NCBI GenBank assembly: GCA_029262055.1
Contig: JAJDAD010000026.1
Coordinates: 1 to 64,000 of the forward strand
Origin: Candidatus Zhuqueibacterota bacterium
GTDB lineage: Bacteria; Zhuqueibacterota; Zhuqueibacteria; Oceanimicrobiales; Oceanimicrobiaceae
DNA length: 64,000 bases
Reading direction: 5' to 3'
The position numbers were made by a program, and so were the translations under genes. Under the pieces are notes generated by a model. The model searched no databases and was not told the DNA's origin. It worked only from the letters and a program-made list of their open reading frames with translations. Shown one piece after another: positions 8,961 through 17,998 of the stretch (within the stretch, counting starts at the first letter, position 1; each line of letters opens with the position of its first letter).

Positions 8961-9056
8961 AGCTGTCCCCTCCGAGGATGGGAAAAATCTCCGCCTGGGA
9001 GGAGAAAGCCAGCGAGCGAAGCTCGGTTGGCAGAGGTGGTTCTGCGCTGTCCTGAC
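8909..9056 (+). repeat. Structured direct repeat, copy 2 (overlaps the end of the DUF559 gene)
   Basis: 148 bases nearly identical to 8360-8508. Differences are few (for example TCCGCCTGGGAGG in place of the perfect TCCTCCCGGGAGG palindrome, CCAGCGAGC in place of CCAACGAGC). The first 52 bases are coding for the DUF559 C-terminus (HAGGPTAASGSMRA). Confidence 0.9.
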
Positions 9057-9106
9057 GTTTGCATTCTACTGAGCAATCCAGAATGGCCGATCTAAACTCA
9101 CCTCCC

Positions 9107-10348
9107 CTAAATCCCGTATTTCTCCGCAAAAGCCACCAGTGCTTCTTCAAAGATCGCCATGGGTGGACGAACCAGTCCTGCGCCAACCTGCCCGATGCCG
9201 GCTCTCTTATGTGCGATGCCGGTGTTCACGCGAGGCGTAGTGCCTAGCTCAACCACCTTGCGCAAATCGATTCCCGTCGGCGTGCCGCGAAAATCAAAAG
9301 CCGGAATGGTAAACGCCTTGTGCTCTGTGAAAGAAATCTCGTACATTTCCATTGAAGCGTCGATCGCATCCTGAGGTTTTCCGCTGACAAAAGTAACGAT
9401 AGCCGGCGCTGCCGCCATAGCGAAGCCACCGATGCCGGCGGTTTCGGTAATCGTACTATCCCCAATGTCAGGGTTGGCGTCTTCATCGCCATAGCCAGGG
9501 AAATAGAGCCCTTTCGGAATTTGCGCGGGCGCGGTAAACCACTGCTCCCCGAGACCGCTTACCCGGATACCAAAATCGGTGCCGTTGCGGGCCATGGTTG
9601 TTACGATCGTACTGCCTTCGACCCCGTGCGCTGCATCGGCCATGGCTTTGCAGGCTGCCATGACAGGGTTGAGAACCGCGAGTGCGTTATCGCCGAGCGC
9701 CGCCAATATTTCTGACGTAGTTTGACTGCTTTCGGATACCTTAGCAATATGTGGCGCCAGCGCCTTGAGAAACAAAATCGAGCCGGCCTTGTTGCGATTG
9801 TGGCCTTCGTCGCCCATGTGCAGGGCTTCGGAAAGCAGGGCTTTGATGTCGATTCCGCCCGAGCTTTCGATGGCCTGTTTTAACACCGGCGCCATGACCT
9901 CTTCCATCCAGCGCAGCCGGGTCTGTACCTCTTCATCGTAAGCGCCGTAACGCAGGACTTTGCCGTATCCTTCGTTCAAGTTGGAATAGGCGCGGTTGCC
10001 GTGCACTTCGTTTTCGATAACATAAACCGACATGGACGGAGAGGTCACACCGGCCATGGGCCCCACGGCCTGGTGGTGATGACAGGGTTCGAGTTCGATC
10101 TCTCCGGATTCCACCAGCGCCTTCGCTTCGTCCTCGTTACTGACTTTGCCCTCAAAAATCAAAGCGCCGGTGATTGCGCCGCGCATGGGGCCGGAGGACC
10201 GTTCCCAAGTAATCGGAGGCCCTGCGTGCAACAGCAGATTCTCCCGCATCCCCGGAATAACGTCGAGCGCTTTGCCGATGCCGACCAGAATGGCACGGGC
10301 TTCGATCATTTTTTCAGTTGCTGCTGTGTTGGCTTTGTCGATGTTCAT
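9107..10348 (-). CDS. DUF1116 protein, AllG (YlbE)-like subunit of oxamate carbamoyltransferase
   Basis: This is a 413-residue protein of the DUF1116 family, to which E. coli AllG (YlbE) and YahG belong. Conserved stretches seen are PPITWERSSGPMRGAITGAL, CHHHQAVGPMAGVTSPSM, LGDEGHNRNKAG-like MGDEGHNRNKAG, and MARNGTDFGIRVSGLG. In E. coli, AllF (FdrA), AllG and AllH together form oxamic transcarbamylase, which yields carbamoyl phosphate and oxamate from oxalurate in anaerobic allantoin use. It lies 103 bases downstream of fdrA on the same strand, which fits a shared complex. An AllH-like (DUF2877) gene and a carbamate kinase are not in the window, so the exact substrate is uncertain. Confidence 0.85.
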   Translation of the reverse strand: MNIDKANTAATEKMIEARAILVGIGKALDVIPGMRENLLLHAGPPITWERSSGPMRGAITGALIFEGKVSNEDEAKALVESGEIELEPCHHHQAVGPMAGVTSPSMSVYVIENEVHGNRAYSNLNEGYGKVLRYGAYDEEVQTRLRWMEEVMAPVLKQAIESSGGIDIKALLSEALHMGDEGHNRNKAGSILFLKALAPHIAKVSESSQTTSEILAALGDNALAVLNPVMAACKAMADAAHGVEGSTIVTTMARNGTDFGIRVSGLGEQWFTAPAQIPKGLYFPGYGDEDANPDIGDSTITETAGIGGFAMAAAPAIVTFVSGKPQDAIDASMEMYEISFTEHKAFTIPAFDFRGTPTGIDLRKVVELGTTPRVNTGIAHKRAGIGQVGAGLVRPPMAIFEEALVAFAEKYGI

Positions 10349-10380
10349 AGGGTTTCTCTTTATCTGTTTCTACGAAGAAA

Positions 10381-10437
10381 AAGTAGGCCGCATCTTATGC
10401 GGCGACCTGAGCACGGCGGATAAAATCCGCCCTACTT
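10381..10437. repeat. Compound palindromic repeat between fdrA and the DUF1116 gene
   Basis: 57 bases with nested symmetry. Outer arms are AAGTAGG / CCTACTT, and inside are two perfect hairpins, GCCGCA-tctta-TGCGGC and GGCGGAT-aaa-ATCCGCC, separated by GACCTGAGCAC. It sits in the 103-base gap of the operon. A shorter relative lies inside fdrA at 10628-10670. Confidence 0.9.
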
Positions 10438-10451
10438 CATGAACAATCCGG

Positions 10452-12158
10452 TTAGCTCTTCTTCATTCGCTCCAAAATCGACATCAACTTTTCATTGCCA
10501 CCGGCAGGCGGCTTCCAGTCTACTTGCAAGACCGAGGCATCCTGATTCTGCAAGCTTTCGAAGAAAGATTCCAAACCGACGTTGATGGCATCTAACGGGC
10601 GTTGCAACACGGAAAGGTCAACCGGCGGTAGGGCGGCTGACTCTGCGGAGTCCGAGAACAGGCGCCCTACATAATCCGCGGCGGCGTTGATGTTGGTTTC
10701 TACATGGGCTCCGGCAGCTTTGAATCGCTCTACTTGAGAACTCATGTCTTGTGGATCCTCATTAGTGCCGACCACCACGACCACAAACTTCAGTTCGCGA
10801 TCCGACGCATTTTCCGGGGCGGACTGAATCGCCGGAACCAACTCGGCAGCCGGGTCCGGGTGTGCTCCGTGTCCGAGTACAACATCGAGCAGAATCACCG
10901 CTACTTCCGGATCGGCGGCCTCCTGGGCTAGGCGTTCCAGGCGCAGCGTGTTGTCCATCATCGGGTGCAAGCGGCCCACGGTAAATTCATCCTCGCCGAG
11001 ATCGATGATCGTATGTTTTTTGCTGGTGGTGGGGTTCTCAAGCTTCTGCTCAGCTTTTAAAGGGACGTTGGAGTATATTTCCGGTAAGTAATTCTGCAAG
11101 GCAAGCAACGCCTCGTATGCTAACGTGCCGCCGGAGAACAGGCCGCGCAGATATTTTTGCCCGGCTGCAAAAGTCGGGAGCTGCGGGGAAGTGTGAGACG
11201 ACGCTTTTTCTTCTGTAAGAGAAACAGCCAGCTTCGCAGCATGCTCCATCGAAGTCGCAAAACGAATATTGGTCTCATCGCTTGTCGCAACCGCAGTCGA
11301 GTAGCCGGTAAAGTAGACGACCACCGGTTTCGCCACCTGCCGGGCGTCTGCAAGCAAAGTCGCCACGATTTTCGGGCTGGGTGGTTTCGAGATGATGACA
11401 ATGACCCCGGTTTCCGGATCGCGACTGAGGAGGTTGAGGCCCTGGCGGGCAGTGATCGCACCGACGCTTTGGCGCAGGTCGCGGCCACCCGTGCCGATCG
11501 CGTGGGTCACGCCGCCGCCCAACTCGTGGATTCGGGTCATGACCTGCTGCAGCCCGGTTCCGGAGGCGCCAACCAGGCCGACAGGACCCCGGCGTACCTG
11601 GTTGGCAAAACCCAGGCCGGCGCCGTTGATGCTTGCCGTTCCGCAATCCGGCCCCATTACCATCAGGCCTTTGCTAGATGCTACAGTTTTGAGCGAAATC
11701 TCATTCTCGAGACTGACATTGTCACTATAGAGGAAAACGTGTTTGCCGAGATCCAGCGCCTCACGAACGACGCCGGCGGCGTAACGACCCGGCACGGAAA
11801 CGAGCACCCAGTCAGCGTCTGGCGCCTGCGCCACTGCTCCTGAAAGACTCTTGGGGCGGTAATCGGTTTGCTCGCTCCCCTGGCGCCGGGTCAGCAACTC
11901 ATCGACCCTGGTAAGTGCGGATGTTGCTGCTTCAGAATCCGTGCCCGCTACAGCAATGATCAAATCATCCGGGTGGGCGGCTGCGACCGAATCGGTTAAC
12001 AGACCGTTCTGCTTCAGCAAATCCTTGTTTGCCACGGTTCCCATCATCACAGCCGCAGTTAACACATTGTCAAGATCCTTGAGCTGAGCCTGTAGTTGCA
12101 TGAGAACGGCTGAGTCGTAGTAAGTGCCACGACGGATCTCTACTTTGGTAACGGGCAT
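10452..12158 (-). CDS. fdrA: FdrA/AllF-like acyl-CoA synthetase-fold protein
   Basis: This 568-residue protein has the FdrA domain order: an N-terminal FdrA-specific region (VEIRRGTYYDSAVLMQLQ), a CoA-binding/ligase region like the alpha subunit of succinyl-CoA synthetase (MGPDCGTASINGAGLGFAN, GLVGASGTGLQQV, GTGGRDL), and a C-terminal ligase region (GGTLAYEAL, DLGEDEFTVGRLHPMMD, LLDVVLGHGAHPDP). In E. coli the homologue AllF is a subunit of oxamic transcarbamylase with AllG and AllH. It is first in a two-gene minus-strand unit with the DUF1116 gene. A palindromic repeat has been absorbed into the coding sequence near residues ~497-510 (VGRLFSDSAESAALPP) without breaking the frame. Confidence 0.9.
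   Translation of the reverse strand: MPVTKVEIRRGTYYDSAVLMQLQAQLKDLDNVLTAAVMMGTVANKDLLKQNGLLTDSVAAAHPDDLIIAVAGTDSEAATSALTRVDELLTRRQGSEQTDYRPKSLSGAVAQAPDADWVLVSVPGRYAAGVVREALDLGKHVFLYSDNVSLENEISLKTVASSKGLMVMGPDCGTASINGAGLGFANQVRRGPVGLVGASGTGLQQVMTRIHELGGGVTHAIGTGGRDLRQSVGAITARQGLNLLSRDPETGVIVIISKPPSPKIVATLLADARQVAKPVVVYFTGYSTAVATSDETNIRFATSMEHAAKLAVSLTEEKASSHTSPQLPTFAAGQKYLRGLFSGGTLAYEALLALQNYLPEIYSNVPLKAEQKLENPTTSKKHTIIDLGEDEFTVGRLHPMMDNTLRLERLAQEAADPEVAVILLDVVLGHGAHPDPAAELVPAIQSAPENASDRELKFVVVVVGTNEDPQDMSSQVERFKAAGAHVETNINAAADYVGRLFSDSAESAALPPVDLSVLQRPLDAINVGLESFFESLQNQDASVLQVDWKPPAGGNEKLMSILERMKKS
10628..10670. repeat. Palindromic repeat inside the fdrA coding sequence
   Basis: 43 bases with perfect 8-bp outer arms GTAGGGCG / CGCCCTAC and an inner hairpin GACTC-tgcg-GAGTC. 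On the minus strand the spacer GCGCCTGTTCTCGG resembles CGACCTGAGCACGG of the 10381-10437 repeat, so this looks like the same family lacking one hairpin. It is translated in frame. Confidence 0.75.
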
Positions 12159-12627
12159 ACCTGATTTCTCCTACTGCAGATGCAAAAATGGGCAGAACAA
12201 CCCCAGTCGTACCGAATTCCGGCATTCAGAATTTTGTTGTTCTGCCAGGAAAACGTCTCAAATCAAATGAACCGCTGCAATCCCGCAGCAGAGGGGAGTC
12301 GTGTTTGCCGTCCACGACCTTGTCCGACAAAGTCCTGTCACCATAACAGCAAGCAGCGCAAGCATGATGCGGGTCCAGCGAGCTCGGGGTAAAAGACTAC
12401 TTAATCGCGGACTGCACAAACCCAAAAAAACCTTTGCAAAAGTGCCAGGACAAAATAAATTGCCTGAGCCATCTGTTGTCTTAAACGAGACAGTCGAAAA
12501 TTCATGAATATATCGAAAATCTCCATGGGTAAAATGCAAAACCATTCTGTGAGTTTCAAGAGAAGAATCTCGGCAGGACCTCCAGCTTCTGTCCAGCCAA
12601 ACGCGGTTACCAGCTCGGAATCACGTA
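12159..12627. other. Divergent intergenic region between fdrA and the OPT transporter
   Basis: 469 bases without a convincing gene. A weak plus-strand promoter candidate is TTGCAA (12434) with a 16-base spacer to TAAATT (12456). Both flanking genes read outwards, so shared control of transporter and catabolic genes is possible. Confidence 0.4.
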
Positions 12628-14409
12628 GTGTCTGATCGGTCCGGAGGGATTCCCGGCTTTACCATCAGGGCTGCAGTGATTGCGGTGTTCCTGTCGCTTT
12701 TCCTGCTGACTTGTACTACGTACATTGCGCTCAAGCTTGGTATCGCGCCCTGGCCGATCATTTTCTCCGTGGTGGTTTCATCCGGGTTCCTAAAAGTCCT
12801 GTCCCGGGGCGGCACCAGCAACATTCACGAAATCAACGTGGCGCAGGCTGGTGCAAGTATCGGTGGCCTGGTGGCGGCTGGCGTGGCGTTTACGGTGCCG
12901 GGCATTTTATTTCTTAACAGAACCGAGGACCTGAGACTCTCCTGGCCAAACCCGTGGCTGCTGGGTGCTTTGGTCTTACTTGCAGGGGTCCTGGGGATCG
13001 TGCTGTCGGTGCCGCTTAAATACACTTTTATCGATAAAGAAGAACTCCCTTATCCGGCGGGCACAGCCGGCGCGGAGTTGCTCAAGGCCGGCAAGGCCGG
13101 GGGCAAGCAACTCTACCTGGTCATCCTGGTCGGAGCCGCTGCCGCGGTTTTTGCACTGCTGCGGGACACCACTTTTCCGGCTGGATTTTCTGTAGGGTGG
13201 CTCGCCATGCTCGGCATCTTTGTGACCTTGCTGCCTTATCCACTGTTTGTCGCCGGCGGATACATTCTCGGAACAGGGGCGAGCTTTTCATGGTTTTTTG
13301 GAGCGGCGATTGGTTGGCTTGTGGTGGTCCCGATTCTTTTTCAAAAGGGATACAATCTGCAGGAGGCGCAAGGCTTCGCGCGCAACCTCGGCATGGGTAT
13401 CGTGCTTGGCGCCGGCCTCGGCTTCTTTGCGAGCTACGTACTACCGCGTCTCAAAGAGATTTTCGCGCCCATATTTTCGTCCGACCAACATTACTGGAAG
13501 TCTCTGCCTTTACTCGCAGGACTTTCGATTATTCTAATGGTTCTGCAAAACGTCCCCGTTGGAGCTGCGGTTCTCTCTCTGCTCGGGGTTTGGATGATGG
13601 TGGCGGTTGCCGCGAGGATGACCGGGGAGACCAACATAGATCCGCTGGAGCAATTCGGCATTTTTGTGGGGCTGATGATTGCGTTGGTCTACTCAGTCGC
13701 TTCGCTTGAGCTGAGTCCCTCGGTGTCGTTTGTCATCGTGACGTTTGTCAGTGTAGCGTGTGCTGTTGCAGGCGATGCCGGGCATGATTACAAGTCGGCG
13801 CACATTTTGGGGACGCGTTTTTCGGACATCATCAAAGTAGACATAGTGGCGGTGGTGTTTACCGGCATCGCAGCGCCTTTTGTTCTCAAAATCATCACCG
13901 ACGGCTTTCAGGAGCACCTCTTCACACCTGCTATGCCCGCACCCCAAGCCCAAATGGTGGCGGGCAGCATCTTCGGTTTCGATTATCCGCTGGTGTTCGC
14001 CGGCGGTTTTGCTGTCGCTTTTGTTGCGCAGATCCTCTACCGTTTTCTACCGGTCGCACTGAAGAGCAAAGTACTCCTCATGCCGTTCGGAATCGGCCTT
14101 TTTCTGGGCCTGGGCCTGGCTTTACCCCTTGCTCTTGGTGCGGTGATTCGAGTTGTCGTCGACCGGAGGAGACCCGCCTCCTACTATGCGGGCCTGGTGT
14201 TGGCCGCCGGCATAATGGGCGGTGAGGGATTCGCGGGATTCGCCGCCGGGGCATTGACAGTTTTTGGGCTTGATTTCAGCACAGGTGCTTTTATCCTGAT
14301 GGCGATTGCAGGTACAGTTGGGATTGCAGCACTGGTTTTGTGGTTGAGAGCCGGACGGACACCGCCGGAGGCTTGGCATTCTGAGATAAACGCGGGGCAC
14401 GGCGAATAG
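12628..14409 (+). CDS. OPT-family oligopeptide/metal-chelate transporter
   Basis: This 593-residue integral membrane protein has about 14-16 hydrophobic segments. The OPT signature features are an N-terminal FTIRAAVIAVFLSLF...YIALKLG, SRGGTSNIHEINVAQAGASIGG, ELPYPAGTAGAELLKAG and FAVAFVAQILYRFLPVALKS. OPT proteins carry small peptides, peptide-like molecules or metal chelates across the inner membrane with protons. The start is a GTG with a poor ribosome-binding site. The frame is open upstream to a TGA at 12550, but no better start exists. It lies divergent to fdrA/DUF1116, so import of the nitrogen compound that those enzymes use is a fair guess, not shown. Confidence 0.85.
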   Translation: MSDRSGGIPGFTIRAAVIAVFLSLFLLTCTTYIALKLGIAPWPIIFSVVVSSGFLKVLSRGGTSNIHEINVAQAGASIGGLVAAGVAFTVPGILFLNRTEDLRLSWPNPWLLGALVLLAGVLGIVLSVPLKYTFIDKEELPYPAGTAGAELLKAGKAGGKQLYLVILVGAAAAVFALLRDTTFPAGFSVGWLAMLGIFVTLLPYPLFVAGGYILGTGASFSWFFGAAIGWLVVVPILFQKGYNLQEAQGFARNLGMGIVLGAGLGFFASYVLPRLKEIFAPIFSSDQHYWKSLPLLAGLSIILMVLQNVPVGAAVLSLLGVWMMVAVAARMTGETNIDPLEQFGIFVGLMIALVYSVASLELSPSVSFVIVTFVSVACAVAGDAGHDYKSAHILGTRFSDIIKVDIVAVVFTGIAAPFVLKIITDGFQEHLFTPAMPAPQAQMVAGSIFGFDYPLVFAGGFAVAFVAQILYRFLPVALKSKVLLMPFGIGLFLGLGLALPLALGAVIRVVVDRRRPASYYAGLVLAAGIMGGEGFAGFAAGALTVFGLDFSTGAFILMAIAGTVGIAALVLWLRAGRTPPEAWHSEINAGHGE

Positions 14410-14556
14410 AGAGACCGGATGTGGACATCAAGTCGGGGGAACGGCTGTTACAGTTCTTAGGGGCGAGCTGGTTTTATGAGGCTTGGGGCGCTGCTCCAGC
14501 AAAATATTTGCTGGACTCCATGGGGAGTTCATAACTGTGTTATTGAAAGATGTACA

Positions 14557-15963
14557 TCAGCGATAGAACTTTGCCACTTTCCTGCCGATGCGTTCGGCAC
14601 TGGCTATGAGCATTTCGTTTACCAGAACAGGCACCGCCCGCGGGTCACGCGGTGCGTCGAGAAGCGGACGCTTTTCTTCCGGCAAATCGTAAATACTGCC
14701 CTGGTAGGCAATCCAGCGCGCCACGTCGGTGATGTCTTCGCTGTAGCGCTCCCGGTCCTGGACCCTGCCTTCATGGGTCTCGATGATCAAATGCTCCAAC
14801 GTCACCCGGACCCGACGCTTGTGCGTATGTTCGCGGAAAAAGACGCCGGTGCCCACCTCTATTTCTTCACCTGTACTGTCGGTCTCGACACGGACCATTT
14901 CGACTTCGATTGGATCCTCCGCCCAGTCGTTTACATCGATGTCCAGGACCGTGCCCCAGACGATGGAATCCAGCTTCTCACGTCTCGCCAAATTGATGAG
15001 TTGCGATTCGTTAAGCAGGCCGTAACGACTATGACCGGCACGTTCGAGAATAACCAGCGTTTCCGGTAGCGGCATGAAGTCCGCGAACGGCAGGTTTTTG
15101 CGTACGAGCTGATCGTGCACGGCGCTAGCCGCGAGATAGCCGTCGGCTTCAATCCGGGTGCGGTTCAGAAACGGAAAGACAGCGACCTGCTGCACGGCAT
15201 GCTGGTAGGCCCGGTCCAGCCACTCGACCAGGTTTTTGTAGCCTGGCTTGATCTTTTCCACTTCTTCAAACTCCTGCAACGACTTACGGTACTGTTTATC
15301 GTCGAAATGTTGGCGTCCCAGGAGGAAGTGCGCTTCGGCCACCTTCTTCTTGCCGACTGGGTGATTCGGTGCTATTTCGAGAACGCGATTAAACGGTTGC
15401 AGAGCCCGTTGATATTCCTTCTTCTTGAGCCAACCATTTCCAGAATTGACCAGACTCTGTATCGCTTTGTCGAAGGAACGGCCAAAGTTTTCCACCAGCT
15501 CGTGTGCGCGCAAATAAGCATTTGCGGCTTTGGTCCAGCGCTTCTTGGCAAAGAGCGCCTCCGCACGCTCAAAGTGCTCACGGGCCGCCAGCTTGCTGGT
15601 TTCGTCCAGCTTCGCCCTGACGTCGATGGTCGCCAAAACGATACCGTGCAGGCCAATGCGGCCGAGAAAGCCATCGAGCTGTTGATAAGCGGCAACTGCT
15701 TCGTCCCAATTCCGTGCCTGCTCTAACTTAGTGCCACGGCCCAGCAGCTCCTCATACGCTTGTGGAGCGACCTTGCGCAGATGGACTTTTGCATCTTTGT
15801 AGTTCCGGTCCTTTTGCAGCGCCCTGAGGTCGGCCTCGGCAGCCTCCACATAGAGACCGGCGGCCTCGTATTCGCGCGCCTTTTTAAATGCTTTCTTTGA
15901 GCCGGAACAAGCAGAAAAGACGGTTAAGAGTGATAAAAGGTAAGCGATGTTTTGTTTTTTCAT
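14557..15963 (-). CDS. TPR-repeat lipoprotein
   Basis: This is 468 residues. The signal peptide ends in lipobox FSAC (Cys19). Residues ~25-270 contain TPR-like helical pairs (AREYEAAGLYVEAAEADLRALQ, YQRALQPFNRVLEIAPNHPVG, YRKSLQEFEEVEKIKPGYK). The C-terminal ~200 residues begin with VAVFPFLNRTR, a start typical of the TolB/CsgG/FlgO-like nucleotide-binding-fold domains of secretion lipoproteins, and continue with VDSIVWG-like strands. It is probably an outer-membrane-linked assembly or scaffold protein. It is monocistronic as far as I can see. The plus-strand ORFs across it are shadows. Confidence 0.8.
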   Translation of the reverse strand: MKKQNIAYLLSLLTVFSACSGSKKAFKKAREYEAAGLYVEAAEADLRALQKDRNYKDAKVHLRKVAPQAYEELLGRGTKLEQARNWDEAVAAYQQLDGFLGRIGLHGIVLATIDVRAKLDETSKLAAREHFERAEALFAKKRWTKAANAYLRAHELVENFGRSFDKAIQSLVNSGNGWLKKKEYQRALQPFNRVLEIAPNHPVGKKKVAEAHFLLGRQHFDDKQYRKSLQEFEEVEKIKPGYKNLVEWLDRAYQHAVQQVAVFPFLNRTRIEADGYLAASAVHDQLVRKNLPFADFMPLPETLVILERAGHSRYGLLNESQLINLARREKLDSIVWGTVLDIDVNDWAEDPIEVEMVRVETDSTGEEIEVGTGVFFREHTHKRRVRVTLEHLIIETHEGRVQDRERYSEDITDVARWIAYQGSIYDLPEEKRPLLDAPRDPRAVPVLVNEMLIASAERIGRKVAKFYR

Positions 15964-16125
15964 TTTGGTCTCTTTTGGCTATCGCTCCTCGGTTTAGAGT
16001 CTTGCCGTGAAAAAAGATTTTTCTGATGGTCTCAGTTATCATACTTTTGCTCTGTCATTTATTAATAAGCGCGTATCTAACCCTTCCACTCTCGACATCA
16101 ACCCGCACCAGTTTTGCTCGTTTAG

Positions 16126-17013
16126 CTATGGACGTCCCTCACTGCCAAATGTCAATCGCTGCAATTTATCTCCACTGTCAGTGATTGTATAAATTTCCCA
16201 ACGACCATCCCGATTCGATGTAAAGGCAATTTTTAGACCGTCCGGTGACCATGCCGGCCACTTATCATCGTGGTCACCCGCGGTCAGATGTTTTGTGGAG
16301 GAGCCATCGATTTTCATTGTGTAAACATCCCAGAACTCAACACCGGCATTGAACGCCACGCGATCCCCTTTGCGGCTGATCGCGGGGTGCGCGCACGTCA
16401 TTTCGTTGTGGGTTAATCTAATCTCCTCCGCGCTCTCCAGATCAAATAAATAGAGCTGACGAGTATCGCTTCCGCGACTAAAAACAATATTTTGACTCAA
16501 AGGTGACGCTGTGGGATCGACTTCCTTGGCTTCTGAATCGACTAAAACCTTTTGTGACGAACCATCGGAATTCATGACATAGATACCCCAGCTCCCGCTA
16601 CGATCAGAGTCAAACACAATCCTCCTGCCTTCTTCGATCCAACTGGGCCAATCATCGAGTTTTTTGTGATGAGTCAACCGCTTGCTACTTGAACCATCAG
16701 CGTTCATGGTATAAATGTCATAATTGCCATCAACCTCACCAACATAAGCAATCCTGCCGTCGGGAGAAACCGATGGGAACAATTCGTTATGCGGACTCCT
16801 GGTGAGGTTTCTCTGATTTGAGCCGTCAGAAGACATGGCATAAATTTCCCAATTACCATCACGGTTGGTTGCAAAAACGAGAGATTCACCCTCGGGCATC
16901 CAGGCAGGCCTGTCATTGTCACAACTCTCGGCATCATCGCAGGAGCCAATTGAAGCACTACCTCCAGCGCATACGATTGCAATCAAAACAGTAATTCTAA
17001 TGAAAGGGCGCAT
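16126..17013 (-). CDS. PD40/TolB-like beta-propeller protein, probable lipoprotein
   Basis: This is 295 residues from the ATG at 17013, which has AGGGAAG upstream; the track's GTG start 10 codons earlier looks worse. The signal region ends in IGSC, a plausible lipobox. The body is six PD40 blades of the highly regular kind WEIYAMSSDGSNQRNLT / YDIYTMNADGSSSKRLT / WGIYVMNSDGSSQKVL, each preceded by P.WS..G..I.F. It is likely a single-propeller scaffold in the envelope. Base composition is more AT-rich than the genes on either side. Confidence 0.8.
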   Translation of the reverse strand: MRPFIRITVLIAIVCAGGSASIGSCDDAESCDNDRPAWMPEGESLVFATNRDGNWEIYAMSSDGSNQRNLTRSPHNELFPSVSPDGRIAYVGEVDGNYDIYTMNADGSSSKRLTHHKKLDDWPSWIEEGRRIVFDSDRSGSWGIYVMNSDGSSQKVLVDSEAKEVDPTASPLSQNIVFSRGSDTRQLYLFDLESAEEIRLTHNEMTCAHPAISRKGDRVAFNAGVEFWDVYTMKIDGSSTKHLTAGDHDDKWPAWSPDGLKIAFTSNRDGRWEIYTITDSGDKLQRLTFGSEGRP

Positions 17014-17128
17014 TCTTCCCTGCTGTTTTCTTGTCCCTTTCACGAGTCTTATCGACCGTTCTCATCCTTACTGACTTTCAGGTAGGAGGAGGAGTGAAAC
17101 CCTTATAAGATTGCGAGTTAGTGTGTAG

Positions 17129-17998
17129 TTAACTAGCCTGGTCGGCATGGATTACAATTGAACCTGCTGCAAAATCATGAATGCCCCGTCTTTCTCTTGA
17201 AAAAGGAATTGTAACAAACGATATAACTCCAAGACTAATCTTAGTAATGATACGAACATAAGCTGATAGTATTGATATTCTCCCCATATTTTTACGCTGT
17301 CTGGCTCTAACCCCCATAATTCCTTGGCCAATCGTATGGTATTGGCTAGTGAGCAAGGGCTCGTAAACCAAGAATGCAAAGATTACAATTATTAATCGAA
17401 CAGTTTCTAAAATGTTATGACTACTTTCAAATAGTAGTGCTGCAAAGATGAGAATAAAGAGCATAAATGTTCCGTCTATAAATGTTGCAATGTATCTGCG
17501 AGCTATAGGTGGAGACTCAAAGTATTCGGACTCCCTGTTGACTCTGTCTGCATCCGATGCTGTAAATGTTTTTTCTCGATATGGGCTAATCAGAAAAAGC
17601 AAGGTTGCGCCACAAAAAATCAGGGATAGCTCTTCAAATATTGATGCGATTGGGGTCTCTATCGATGGTCCTAAGTACAAAGAAGCCAACATAGTCAACA
17701 GAAGAGTACTAGAATACCAAACTATCGCCCATTTCCTAAGGAAAAAAAGGCCTATTAGTCCAACCAAATAGCCCAGTACAAGAGGTAAGGAAATAACACC
17801 CCAAAACAAGTCACCGGCTGCAAGGGATTCGTATTGCTCAGCAAGAAAGTTTTGAAGTTCAGAAGGAAGGTAATCCTCCTCAAAGAAGCCTGTGCCAATA
17901 GATAGAAAGTTAAATAGTATTTGGCCAATGATCAGGAACCTAAGCAGAGTAGCTAGGCCCTCCTTTTCAAAGTACTTGTCTATCGCCTTCATATCCAC
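17129..17998 (-). CDS. RDD-family membrane protein
   Basis: This 289-residue protein has an N-terminal four-helix membrane region and a C-terminal RDD domain: PIARRYIATFIDGTFML, then TIGQGIMGVRARQ and RRGIHDFAAGSIVI. RDD proteins are small inner-membrane proteins, a few of which act in ion exchange; no function can be assigned here. The GTG start has AAGGA five bases upstream. An ATG two codons later (17992) is possible. The gene is distinctly AT-rich and uses AT-ending codons, unlike its neighbours, which suggests recent transfer or relaxed composition. Confidence 0.8.
   Translation of the reverse strand: MDMKAIDKYFEKEGLATLLRFLIIGQILFNFLSIGTGFFEEDYLPSELQNFLAEQYESLAAGDLFWGVISLPLVLGYLVGLIGLFFLRKWAIVWYSSTLLLTMLASLYLGPSIETPIASIFEELSLIFCGATLLFLISPYREKTFTASDADRVNRESEYFESPPIARRYIATFIDGTFMLFILIFAALLFESSHNILETVRLIIVIFAFLVYEPLLTSQYHTIGQGIMGVRARQRKNMGRISILSAYVRIITKISLGVISFVTIPFSRERRGIHDFAAGSIVIHADQAS

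Noticed and set aside
10001-10442. Plus-strand ORFs of 98-140 aa opposite the DUF1116 gene
   Set aside because: They mirror a strongly conserved minus-strand gene and show no family features.
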